A stretch of 55,622 nucleotides of DNA, taken from the NCBI GenBank assembly GCA_007693435.1, contig REDO01000053.1, positions 1 to 55,622 of the forward strand, read 5' to 3'. The position numbers and the translations under genes were made by a program. A model generated the notes under the pieces. It worked only from the letters and a program-made list of their open reading frames with translations. It made no database searches and was not told where the DNA came from. Numbering within the stretch: the first letter of the stretch is position 1; every line of letters begins with the position of its first letter. Shown piece by piece: positions 23,687-31,745 of the stretch. This DNA comes from Salinarimonadaceae bacterium (GTDB lineage: Bacteria; Pseudomonadota; Alphaproteobacteria; Rhizobiales; Beijerinckiaceae).

Positions 23687-25483
23687 TCATCGATCTTCGA
23701 GCGGCCCCAGAATCCCGATTTCCATCGCCTTGATCTGGAGCGCCAGATATTTCGAGTTGATCCGGCAATGCGGCAGCGCGCCGGCCATGAACCACAGACC
23801 CTCCTGCGGCGTGCGCCGGAACATGTTGCTCAGCTCCCCGGTCTCGTCGAGCCCCCAGACCGGACCGATCCGGTCCGCAATCGCGTCGCCGAGCGCACGG
23901 CGAACGAGCTCCTTCTGGGGCAGATAGCCCGTCGCCAGCACGATGAGGTCGGCGGGGACGATCGAGCCGTCCTTCATCAGCGCGCCCTCGGCAACGAAGC
24001 GCTCGATGTGTTCGTAGTGCATCAGGCCGATTTCGCCTTTGATCATCAGCTCGGAGGAGCCGGCGTCGAGGTTGTAGCCGCCGCCCCGCCGGAAGTATTT
24101 CATCTGGTGGCCGGTCTCGTCCTCGCCGATGTCGAACTTGAAGCCGATCCCCTTGAGGCCGTCGATCATGGGCTTGTCCAGCTCGAGCATGCGCTGGGTC
24201 GCCAGCTTGTAACCCTCGATCATGAGGTCCGGCGTCGTGGAGGCGACGATCAGGTCGCAATCCTCGAGCGGCGGCCCCTCGTCCCAGACCGCCTCGTTCA
24301 GACGCGCGCTCGGATCGATCGAGACGACGGTGGTCGAACCTCTCTGGATGATTGTCGTGTCGACCCCGAAGCTGTGCAGGTCGAGGGCGATGTCATTGGC
24401 GCTGCTGCCCGTGCCGATGATGAAGGCGCGCTTGCCGCCCCAATCCGCGCCGCTCTGGAAGCCCTCGGAATGGATGATCTCGCCCTTGAAATCGGAGAGT
24501 CCGGGGATGTCCGGGACGAAGGGATAGCTGCTCACGCCGTTGGCGAAGACGAGGTGCCTCGGCCGAACGACGCGCTCGGAACCGTCGCCGCGCTTCAGCC
24601 TTGCCGTCCACGTCTTCGTGTTCTCATCCCATTCTCCCGCAACGAACTCGGTGTCCGTCCAGCAGTTGATCTGCAAGGCGTCGGCATAGAACTCGAACCA
24701 GTTCCCCAGCATGTCCTTGGGAATATATTTCGGGAAGGTCGGCGGAAAATCCAGGTAGGGCAGATGGTTCAGGTGGATGGAGTTGTGCAGCGCCAGCGAG
24801 TGGTAGCGATTGCGCCAGCTGTCGCCGATGCGCTTCGTGGACTCGACGACGAGGGTGTCGACGCCGAGCTGGTTGAGCCGCGCGGCGATGGAAAGCCCGG
24901 CCTGAGCCCCGCCGATGACGAGCACGGTCGGCTCCCGGTCCTCGTAGGCGACGGCCTTGCGGCGCGCATCGAGCCAGTTGTCGCCGCCGAAATTGCGCGA
25001 AAAGGCTGCGCCCGTCGGGCGTCTGTCGCCGACCGTCTCCTCGTGTCCGATCAGTTCCTCGAGCACCGTCGAGACGTGCCAGGCCCTCGGCTCGCCGGAG
25101 GCGTCGGGGAAGAGGCGCACGATCCCGTCACAGCGGCCGATATCCGTTTTGAAGGCGAAGATCGCCTCGACGCATTCGCGCCCGACGCGCTTGATCTCGC
25201 GCGGCGGCTTGCGGCCTTCCGGCAGGTGGAAGCCGCCGGCCTTCGTCTCCGCCTGACGCGCTGCGAGCCCCGCCGCGACGTTGGCGCGGCCGCGCGCGGA
25301 TGAGAAATCCCAGGTGAAGGCGAGGATGTCGCGCCAGTGGCAATCCTCCTCGAAGAGCGCCCCGATACGCGTGGCGTCGCGCGAGGCCAGCGCGGCCTCG
25401 AACGCCTCCAGCCAGCGTTGCGCGGCCTCTTCGGGCCGCATGGCCCAGGGGCGCTTCTGGATTGATGTGAGGGCGTCGTTCAT
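23687..25483 (-). CDS. NTF2-domain flavin-containing monooxygenase (FMO/Baeyer-Villiger-like)
   Basis: 598 residues in two parts. Residues about 15-160 form a SnoaL/NTF2-like cone (AQRWLEAFEAALASRDATRI, CHWRDILAF). From about 180 an FMO-type core follows: FAD motif VLVIGGAQAGLSIAARL, then the fingerprint F-x-G-x-x-x-H-x-x-x-F as FKGEIIHSEGF (about residue 331), NADPH motif GTGSSANDIALDL, and the LATGY-like VLATGYLPQ. The fingerprint belongs to type I FMOs and Baeyer-Villiger monooxygenases, so N-/S-oxygenation or ketone-to-ester conversion with NADPH and O2 are both possible. Hydrolase and alcohol dehydrogenase genes just upstream favour the ester route. The frame is open further; ATG 25483 begins the recognisable domain. 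Confidence 0.88.
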   Translation of the reverse strand: MNDALTSIQKRPWAMRPEEAAQRWLEAFEAALASRDATRIGALFEEDCHWRDILAFTWDFSSARGRANVAAGLAARQAETKAGGFHLPEGRKPPREIKRVGRECVEAIFAFKTDIGRCDGIVRLFPDASGEPRAWHVSTVLEELIGHEETVGDRRPTGAAFSRNFGGDNWLDARRKAVAYEDREPTVLVIGGAQAGLSIAARLNQLGVDTLVVESTKRIGDSWRNRYHSLALHNSIHLNHLPYLDFPPTFPKYIPKDMLGNWFEFYADALQINCWTDTEFVAGEWDENTKTWTARLKRGDGSERVVRPRHLVFANGVSSYPFVPDIPGLSDFKGEIIHSEGFQSGADWGGKRAFIIGTGSSANDIALDLHSFGVDTTIIQRGSTTVVSIDPSARLNEAVWDEGPPLEDCDLIVASTTPDLMIEGYKLATQRMLELDKPMIDGLKGIGFKFDIGEDETGHQMKYFRRGGGYNLDAGSSELMIKGEIGLMHYEHIERFVAEGALMKDGSIVPADLIVLATGYLPQKELVRRALGDAIADRIGPVWGLDETGELSNMFRRTPQEGLWFMAGALPHCRINSKYLALQIKAMEIGILGPLEDR

Positions 25484-25518
25484 GGGTGGCGTCTCCGCTC
25501 GTCGATCACTGTGATCTT

Positions 25519-26472
25519 TCAGGAACCGGCGCGGGTCGCGCCGAGGCCGAGCGCGAGAAAGCGCGCAGCGGTCTCGATCGCCGGAACCGCATCCGAAATC
25601 AGCTTGTCCATGGGCATAAAGCCGTGGAGCATTCCCTCGACGCGCCAGGACGTTACGCGAACGCCGGCCTCGACGAGGCGCCGGGCGTAGGCCTCGCCCT
25701 CGTCGCGCAAGGGATCGTGGCTCGCCGTGAGCACGAAGGCGGGCGGCAGGCCGTCTAAGCGCGCGGCGCGCAGCGGCGAGGCGCGCCAGTCGCCCGGATC
25801 GGCGCCGCCGAGATAGTGGTTCTGGAACCATCGAAGCGCATCGCCCGTCAGGAGATGGTCCTGCGCGAACTGCGCGTGCGAGGGCGTGTCCATCGCCAGG
25901 TCGCAGACGGGATAGAGCAGCAGCTGAAAGGCGAGCGCCGGCCCTCCCCGGTCCCGCGCCTCGATCGCGGCGACGGCGGCGAGCGTTCCGCCCGCGCTGT
26001 CCCCTCCGACGCCGATCCGCGTCGGGTCGATCCCGAGCTCTCCGGCCATGCCGGCGAGAGCGCGCACGGCCGCGCCCGCATCCTCCGGAGCGGCCGGGAA
26101 GGGATGCTCGGGGGCGAGCCGATAATCGACGGAAGCGATGGCGCAGTTCGAGACCGCAGCCAGCCGCCGGCACAGACCGTCATGGGAATCGATCCCGCCC
26201 AGCACCCAGCCTCCGCCGTGGAAATAGATCAGGAGAGGCGCGGCGCCCTCCTTGCGCGGGCGCGCCCTGTAGAGGCGCACGGGCAGCGATCCGCCGGGAC
26301 CCGCGACCGCAATATCCTCGATCGCTTCGACCGGGTGCGGCGGCCCCTGCGTCGCCTCGCGTCCGGCGGCGTAGGTCGCGCGCGCCTCCTCGACGCTCAT
26401 GGCCTCGTAGGGCGGACGGTCGGCCTGCCGGATGATGTCGAGCAGGTTCTGCGAATCGGGATGAAGGTTCAT
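25519..26472 (-). CDS. Alpha/beta hydrolase, hormone-sensitive-lipase family
   Basis: 317 residues. HSL-family hallmarks: oxyanion motif HGGGWVLGG (about residues 85-93), nucleophile GDSAGG (about 158-163), acid in TASHDPLRDEGE and His in MLHGFMPM. Such enzymes hydrolyse short-chain esters of many kinds; no signal peptide, so cytoplasmic. It lies between the iron alcohol dehydrogenase (71 bases upstream) and the flavin monooxygenase (35 bases downstream) in one leftward operon. If the monooxygenase makes an ester, this enzyme could split it into acid and alcohol; that is inference from gene order. Confidence 0.9.
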   Translation of the reverse strand: MNLHPDSQNLLDIIRQADRPPYEAMSVEEARATYAAGREATQGPPHPVEAIEDIAVAGPGGSLPVRLYRARPRKEGAAPLLIYFHGGGWVLGGIDSHDGLCRRLAAVSNCAIASVDYRLAPEHPFPAAPEDAGAAVRALAGMAGELGIDPTRIGVGGDSAGGTLAAVAAIEARDRGGPALAFQLLLYPVCDLAMDTPSHAQFAQDHLLTGDALRWFQNHYLGGADPGDWRASPLRAARLDGLPPAFVLTASHDPLRDEGEAYARRLVEAGVRVTSWRVEGMLHGFMPMDKLISDAVPAIETAARFLALGLGATRAGS

Positions 26473-26543
26473 TGTCCGCCTTCCTTTACGTCAATGTCGT
26501 CCCGGCGACGCGGGCGGGCGCGCCGACGGGATGGCTGGCGCCG

Positions 26544-27707
26544 TCACCACGCGGTTTCGAGGATTTCCATGATGTCTTCCTCGCGCTCCACGGGACGCGG
26601 GTTGCCCGAGGCGTGGCCGCTCGCGACCACGGTGCGCGCGATCTGTTCAAGCTGGTCGCGGGTCACGCCGACCTCGCGAAGCGTCGTGGGCTGGCCGAGT
26701 TCATGCAGCAGTTCGAGCAATGCGTCGGCCGCGTCGGCGCCAGGGCGCCCGAGAAGCTCGGCGATCAGCGCCTGACGCTCCTTCGTCCAATCCTTGTTGA
26801 ACCGCAATGTCGCGGGCAGGAGAACGCAGGAGCAATGGCCGTGCGGCACGTGCGCGATGGCCGACAACGAATAGCTGATCCCGTGGCTCGCCCCGTGCTG
26901 TCCGCGTCCCATGCCCGTCGTCGAGAGCCAGACGGCCATCTGGGCGTTGAGGCGCGCATCGAGATCGTCCGGATCTTTGCGCGTGCCGCGCAACGCCTCC
27001 TGCATCATCCGCAGCCCGTGGATGCAGGTGCCGTCGGTGAAGGGATTGGCCTTGGGCGAATAGATCGACTCGACCGCGTGGTCGATCGCGCGAACGGCGG
27101 TCGAATACCAAAGATCGTCGCCGGTGTGGCGCGCGACGGCCGGGTCGAGGATCACGGAGACGGGAACGAGCGACGGCCCGACATAGAGATCCTTCTTGTG
27201 GCGCACGTCGTCGACGGAGCCGGCGGTCGTCGTGAACTCGGCGCCCGAGAGCGTCGTGGGCACAGCGATCTGGCGGATCGCGCCCTGCCTGAAGCCGGGA
27301 TTGACGAGACCGCCGCCATCGCCGCGGCGCACGTGGAAGGCGTCGAAATCCTCGTGCTTGCCGATATCCTCGGCGAGCATCAGCTGCACCATCTTGGCGC
27401 CGTCGATGGACGAGCCGCCGCCGACGGAGAGGATCAGGTCGGGCTTGGCGTCGCGCGCCTTGGCCACCGCCTTGAGCAGCGCCGAGCGTGGCGAATGCGC
27501 GGGCATCTCGTCGAAAAGCCCGACGAAGCTCGCGCCGAGCGCCTTCTTCAGATCGTCGATGACCGGCGTTTTCCGGCTCAGCGTCCCCGAACACATCACG
27601 AAAACCCGCGACGCGCCGATCAGCTTCATCTCGCTCGCCAGCGCCTCCGCGACCGGAACCCCGAAGATCACGCGTTCCTGCGGAAACTGCTCCTGCACCC
27701 CTCGCAT
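26544..27707 (-). CDS. Iron-containing alcohol dehydrogenase (maleylacetate reductase-like)
   Basis: 387 residues. The nucleotide-binding GGGSSIDGAK lies at about residues 96-105; metal-binding His residues are visible in RAIDHAVES and in GASHGISYSLSAIAHVPHGH. The spacing and the TLSGAEFTTTAG segment resemble the maleylacetate reductase/hydroxyacid-oxoacid branch of group III dehydrogenases rather than FucO/butanol dehydrogenases. Plausible roles are oxidation of the alcohol released by the neighbouring hydrolase, or reduction of an unsaturated keto acid. GGGAGG lies seven bases before the ATG. First enzyme gene of the leftward operon, with LysR 150 bases upstream. Confidence 0.88.
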   Translation of the reverse strand: MRGVQEQFPQERVIFGVPVAEALASEMKLIGASRVFVMCSGTLSRKTPVIDDLKKALGASFVGLFDEMPAHSPRSALLKAVAKARDAKPDLILSVGGGSSIDGAKMVQLMLAEDIGKHEDFDAFHVRRGDGGGLVNPGFRQGAIRQIAVPTTLSGAEFTTTAGSVDDVRHKKDLYVGPSLVPVSVILDPAVARHTGDDLWYSTAVRAIDHAVESIYSPKANPFTDGTCIHGLRMMQEALRGTRKDPDDLDARLNAQMAVWLSTTGMGRGQHGASHGISYSLSAIAHVPHGHCSCVLLPATLRFNKDWTKERQALIAELLGRPGADAADALLELLHELGQPTTLREVGVTRDQLEQIARTVVASGHASGNPRPVEREEDIMEILETAW

Positions 27708-27857
27708 GCCGTCCTCCCTTGAAGACGCGACCGATCTGACGCGGCCGCTGTCGTCGAGTCCATTTTCGGGAGGCGGGTAATGCTTGGGAACCGGCCTATT
27801 GCGAGAACCTTCTTCTCGCTTAGCGAAACGATCGGTCCGCGGCGCATGCGGATCCGC

Positions 27858-28754
27858 TCATGCTGGCGCGTCGCCGGCGAGCGAACTCCGGACGGCGCGC
27901 GAGAGCGCCTCGCAGGCTCGCTCGATGCTGGTGGACCGGGGCCCGGACGCGACGCGCAGTATCCTGAAATCGACCTCGAGCGGCGGCGAAAGAGGCGCTA
28001 CGACGATAGATCCGGGGCCGGCCTCGTTGAGCGTCAACGTATCGACGACGCCCGCCGCGACGCCTGCGCGGGCGAGGGCGAGGACGCCGCGGCTGCTGCG
28101 CAGCTCGACGACGGGCTGGGCGGGTTTTTTGGCGCTCCATCCGGCGAGCAGCCGGCCGATCGGGTCCGTCGCGCGCATGGCCGCCTGCGGCAAGGCGGCA
28201 AGGTCGTCGGGGCTGACGTCGCGTCCGTCGTCGAACGCGCCGAGGGGCGCCACGCAGACGAGCGGAACCCTGCAACTGAACAGGGTTTCGAGCGGAACGC
28301 CGTGTTCGGCCCCGAAGACGCAGGCGAGGTCGAGGCGCCCGCCGGTGAGGCGGTTCACGAGGTCGTGCGAGTTGAGCACGTCGACCGACAGCGCCAGATC
28401 GGGAGCCTCCCCGCGGATCTCCATCACGGCGCGCGCGAGAATGCCCTCGCTGACCGCCGGGACGACGCCGAGACGCAACGTTCCGACCTTGCCCGTCGCC
28501 AGCAGACGCGCGAGCCGCCGCAGACTCTCAACGTCTTCCTGGATCGCGTGGGCCTGGGCGAAGAGCTCGTGCGCCTCCGGCGTGGGCACGAGACGGCCGG
28601 CGGCGTTCGAGAGCAGAACGAGCCCGAGTTCGTCCTGCATCCTCTTGAGCGTGGTGCTGATCGCCGGCTGGGTCACATTCAGCATTTCGGCCGCCGCCAC
28701 GGTCGATCCCGTGATCATGACCGCGTGGAAAACCTCGATCTGACGCAGCTGCAT
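27858..28754 (-). CDS. LysR family transcriptional regulator
   Basis: 298 residues. Helix-turn-helix MQLRQIEVFHAVMITGSTVAAAEMLNVTQPAIS-type start: the pieces EVFHAVMITGSTVAAAEML and QPAISTTLKRMQDELGLVL are standard LysR. The effector domain shows GTLRLGVVPAVSEGILA. Divergent from the TAXI-TRAP operon across 121 bases, the classical LysR arrangement, so the importer and deacylase genes are the likeliest targets; it also lies 150 bases upstream of, and in line with, the iron alcohol dehydrogenase operon and might be cotranscribed with it. Confidence 0.92.
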   Translation of the reverse strand: MQLRQIEVFHAVMITGSTVAAAEMLNVTQPAISTTLKRMQDELGLVLLSNAAGRLVPTPEAHELFAQAHAIQEDVESLRRLARLLATGKVGTLRLGVVPAVSEGILARAVMEIRGEAPDLALSVDVLNSHDLVNRLTGGRLDLACVFGAEHGVPLETLFSCRVPLVCVAPLGAFDDGRDVSPDDLAALPQAAMRATDPIGRLLAGWSAKKPAQPVVELRSSRGVLALARAGVAAGVVDTLTLNEAGPGSIVVAPLSPPLEVDFRILRVASGPRSTSIERACEALSRAVRSSLAGDAPA

Positions 28755-28769
28755 ATTAGGTCACATTAT

Positions 28770-28784
28770 CCAGAATACCAGAAT
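28770..28784. promoter_or_regulatory. Tandem CCAGAAT repeats in the LysR/TAXI divergent promoter region
   Basis: CCAGAAT occurs at 28770-28776 and 28778-28784, an eight-base period, within the AT-rich 121-base spacer between the LysR and TAXI genes, 16 bases from the LysR start. It may belong to a LysR recognition or activation site. A clean T-N11-A dyad is not obvious. Confidence 0.35.
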
Positions 28785-28875
28785 CGGAATTTGTCATGAT
28801 GTCGTTGACTGAGCAATCATTAACGGGATGTGAACCCGGCAAATAGGCCCGGCTCATCAATGGGAGACTCTTCAG

Positions 28876-29859
28876 ATGAAATTGACCAGAATTGCGGTTG
28901 GCGCACTTGCGTTGGCCATTGCTTCACCCGTCCTCGCGCAGGATTCCCTCGTTATCGGCACCGGCGGCACTGGCGGGGCCTATTACCCGATCGGCGTCGG
29001 CATGGCCCGTATCGTTTCCGAGGCTGACCCGAGCCTTCGCGTCGATGCGGTCAGCTCCGGCGGCAGCACGGAAAACGTGCAGCTCATCGCTCGCGAAGAA
29101 ATCGAGTTGGGCATCACGAACGGCGTCGTCGCGACGCTTGCGGCGCGCGGTGAATCCGTGTTCGAAGGCACCCCCCGCACGACGCTGCGCGCGGTATTCT
29201 CTCTCTACGGCAACACGGAGCACCACGTCGCTCTCGCCGACGCCGCCCCGACGGGCACGATCGACGACCTCGCCACCCTGCCGGGCCCCTACAACATCGG
29301 CGGCCGCCAGAGCGGCGCCCGCACGGCTGCGGAGCTGATGCTGCAAGCGCTCGGCCATGACCCGGAAGCGATCTCGCTCGAGTTCATCGGCAGCTATTCG
29401 GAAGCGGGCTCCGCCCTGCAGGATCGCCGCATCTCGGCCGCCAATCTCGGCGCCGGCATTCCGGTTCCGGCCATCACGGAAATCTATGCGGCGCTCGGCG
29501 CGGACCGTGTCCGCATTCTGCGCTTCGAAGACGAGCATATCGCCCGTATCGATGCTGCTCATCCTGGCCTCTATTACGGCGTGACCATTCCGGCCGGCAG
29601 CTATCCCGGCCAGACCGAGGACATTCCGACTGCGGAATACGCCAACCTGATGGTCGTCGACGAGAGCATCGACGAGGACGTGGTCTATCGCTTCACGAAG
29701 GCCGTCTTCGAGAACATCGAAAAGATCCACGAGGTGCACCCTGCGGCCAAGGGCATCACCCTCGAGAACGCGTTCTCCGGGCTGCCGGTTCCGCTGCATG
29801 CGGGCGCCTTGCGCTACTTCGACGAAATCGGCGTGGCCGTTCCCGAGGGTCTCCGGTGA
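28876..29859 (+). CDS. TAXI family TRAP transporter solute-binding protein
   Basis: 327 residues. Signal peptide KLTRIAVGALALAIASPVLA. The mature protein opens VIGTGGTGGAYYPIGVGMA, the defining TAXI motif, and continues VDAVSSGGSTENVQLIA and ELGITNGVVATLA. GGGAG lies nine bases before ATG. TAXI proteins deliver ligand to fused TRAP permeases and are less studied than DctP types; glutamate and related acids are known ligands for some. The next gene starts on a GTGA overlap with its stop. The deacylase and D-amino-acid dehydrogenase genes downstream suggest N-acyl-D-amino acids as ligand. Confidence 0.92.
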   Translation: MKLTRIAVGALALAIASPVLAQDSLVIGTGGTGGAYYPIGVGMARIVSEADPSLRVDAVSSGGSTENVQLIAREEIELGITNGVVATLAARGESVFEGTPRTTLRAVFSLYGNTEHHVALADAAPTGTIDDLATLPGPYNIGGRQSGARTAAELMLQALGHDPEAISLEFIGSYSEAGSALQDRRISAANLGAGIPVPAITEIYAALGADRVRILRFEDEHIARIDAAHPGLYYGVTIPAGSYPGQTEDIPTAEYANLMVVDESIDEDVVYRFTKAVFENIEKIHEVHPAAKGITLENAFSGLPVPLHAGALRYFDEIGVAVPEGLR

Positions 29860-31745
29860 GCGCCGAAACCGAAAATCAAACGGCGGGGCCTTCGGGCCCC
29901 GTCACTACGTCGCCACTCTACGTGATCGTGGCGATCGCGGCTTGCGCTTACGCCGTGTTCCACATCTGGTTTGCGACCTTCGGCTCCATCGCCGACAGCT
30001 GGCGCAACGGTGTGCACGTCGGGGGCGCTCTTGCTCTGTTTTTCGCGCTGCGCGGACTCGACGGCGGACCGCGCGCCCGTCTCTGGCTCGCTCTGGCGCT
30101 GATCTGCGCCCTCATTCCGGTCTACGTGATCGTGATGGAGCAGGCGCTCTACGCCCGCAACGACCGCATGATCCCGCTCGACATGTGGGTGGCCTGCGGA
30201 ATCCTGGCGCTCGTTCTCGCAGCCGCCGGCATCGCGGGCGGATGGGTTCTCACGGTGCTCGGCACGATCGCGACCGCCTACGCCTTGTGGCTCGGCCCCT
30301 TTCTGCCGGGCGGGTGGGGCTTTCGCGGCATCACGCTCTACACCTTCACCTACCGGATGATCTGGGGTGGTGAGGGGTATTTCGGCTTTCTGGCGACGAT
30401 CTCCGCGACCTTCGTCTATTTGTTCGTTCTGCTCGGCGTCACGCTTCTCGCGGCCGGCAGCGGAAACTTCCTCGTGCAGGCGTCGCTGCGCATAGGCGCG
30501 CGCCTTCCGGGCGGACCGGCGCAGGCGGCGGTGGTCGGCAGCGCCGCGATGGGGTCGGTCAGCGGCACGTCGCTCGGCAACGTCATGGCCACCGGCTCGG
30601 TGACGATCCCGATGATGATCCGCGCGGGCTACAGCCGCCCCTTCGCCGCGGGCGTCGAGGCGTCGGCGTCGAATATCGGCCAGATCGCTCCGCCGGTCAT
30701 GGGCGCGGGCGCCTTCATCCTGGCGGCGTGGACGCAGACGCCTTACACGACGGTGGCGCTGCTCTCGATCCTGCCTGCGATGCTCTATTTCTACTCCGTC
30801 TTCGTCGGGGTCGCGCTCGACGCGTTCAAGCACGACTGGAAGCCGGCTATCGAGCGCCCCCAGATCGTCTGGCGCGACGGTCTGCCCTTCGCCTTCGCCA
30901 TGGGCGGCCTCATCGCGCTTCTCGTCATCGGCTACACGCCCGTCTTCGCCTGCTGCGGCGCGATCATCGCGGCGATCGCGGGGAGCTGGCTCACGCCGGC
31001 CAATCGCATCGGACCGCGCCAGCTCGTGCAGATCGCGGTCGATGGCGCCAGGGCGGCGTCCGTCACCGCGATCATGCTCGCGGCCGCCAACGTCGTCGTC
31101 GGCGTCCTGACGATGACCGGCAAGGGCATCACCTTCTCGGCCATGATCTTCGACGCCGCGCAGGGCAACATGTACCTCATGGCCCTCGCTGTCCTGCTGA
31201 TCTCGCTGATCCTCGGAATGGGCCTTCCCATCACGGCGAGCTACGTCATCGTCGCGGTCGTCGTCGGGTCCGGCTTCGAGCAGTTCGGCCTGTCCATCTT
31301 CGCGATCCACCTGATGATCTACTGGTACTCGCAGGACAGCACCGTGACCCCGCCTGTGGCGCTTTCCGCCTTCGCCGCAGCGGGCATCGCTCGAACACCG
31401 CCATTTCCGGCGAGCATCGTGTCGTGGCGCCTGTCTAAGGGGCTCTACGCGATCCCGCTCCTGTTCCTCTCCGGCGACATCCTCTTCTTGAACGGGGTCG
31501 GACCGGCGGCGGTGGCGTTCGGCGGCGCGATCGTCGGCCTGACCGGCATCGGCATGGCGCTGGCGCGACGCTGTATCGGCGGCCCGGTGCCCATGTGGCT
31601 CGCCGTACCTCTGTTCGTGTCGTCGGTGGCGACCTTCCTGATCGAGCGCGAGATCGCGGAGCCGGCGATCGCGGTGACCTTCCTCCTCATCGCGCTTGCC
31701 GAGGTGCGCGCGCGGCTGCCGAAGGCTGTGGGGATGGCGCGGTGA
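29856..31745 (+). CDS. TRAP transporter fused permease (DctQ-DctM, TAXI-associated)
   Basis: 629 residues, GTG start overlapping the binding protein stop. The N-terminal 150 residues carry four to five hydrophobic segments equivalent to the small subunit; the remainder is the large-subunit channel with GSAAMGSVSGTSLGNVMATG, the conserved EASASNIGQIAPPVMGAGAF and DSTVTPPVALSAFAAAGIA. All are hallmarks of the fused permeases that work with TAXI binding proteins. The stop overlaps the next start by GTGA, so three genes in a row are translationally coupled. Confidence 0.93.
   Translation: MSAETENQTAGPSGPVTTSPLYVIVAIAACAYAVFHIWFATFGSIADSWRNGVHVGGALALFFALRGLDGGPRARLWLALALICALIPVYVIVMEQALYARNDRMIPLDMWVACGILALVLAAAGIAGGWVLTVLGTIATAYALWLGPFLPGGWGFRGITLYTFTYRMIWGGEGYFGFLATISATFVYLFVLLGVTLLAAGSGNFLVQASLRIGARLPGGPAQAAVVGSAAMGSVSGTSLGNVMATGSVTIPMMIRAGYSRPFAAGVEASASNIGQIAPPVMGAGAFILAAWTQTPYTTVALLSILPAMLYFYSVFVGVALDAFKHDWKPAIERPQIVWRDGLPFAFAMGGLIALLVIGYTPVFACCGAIIAAIAGSWLTPANRIGPRQLVQIAVDGARAASVTAIMLAAANVVVGVLTMTGKGITFSAMIFDAAQGNMYLMALAVLLISLILGMGLPITASYVIVAVVVGSGFEQFGLSIFAIHLMIYWYSQDSTVTPPVALSAFAAAGIARTPPFPASIVSWRLSKGLYAIPLLFLSGDILFLNGVGPAAVAFGGAIVGLTGIGMALARRCIGGPVPMWLAVPLFVSSVATFLIEREIAEPAIAVTFLLIALAEVRARLPKAVGMAR

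Noticed and set aside
22739..25303. 854-codon open frame on the plus strand across BKACE and monooxygenase genes
   Set aside because: Antisense of two well-supported genes; translation is a low-complexity Arg/Ala/Glu/His-rich mixture with no family motifs, as expected in GC-rich DNA.
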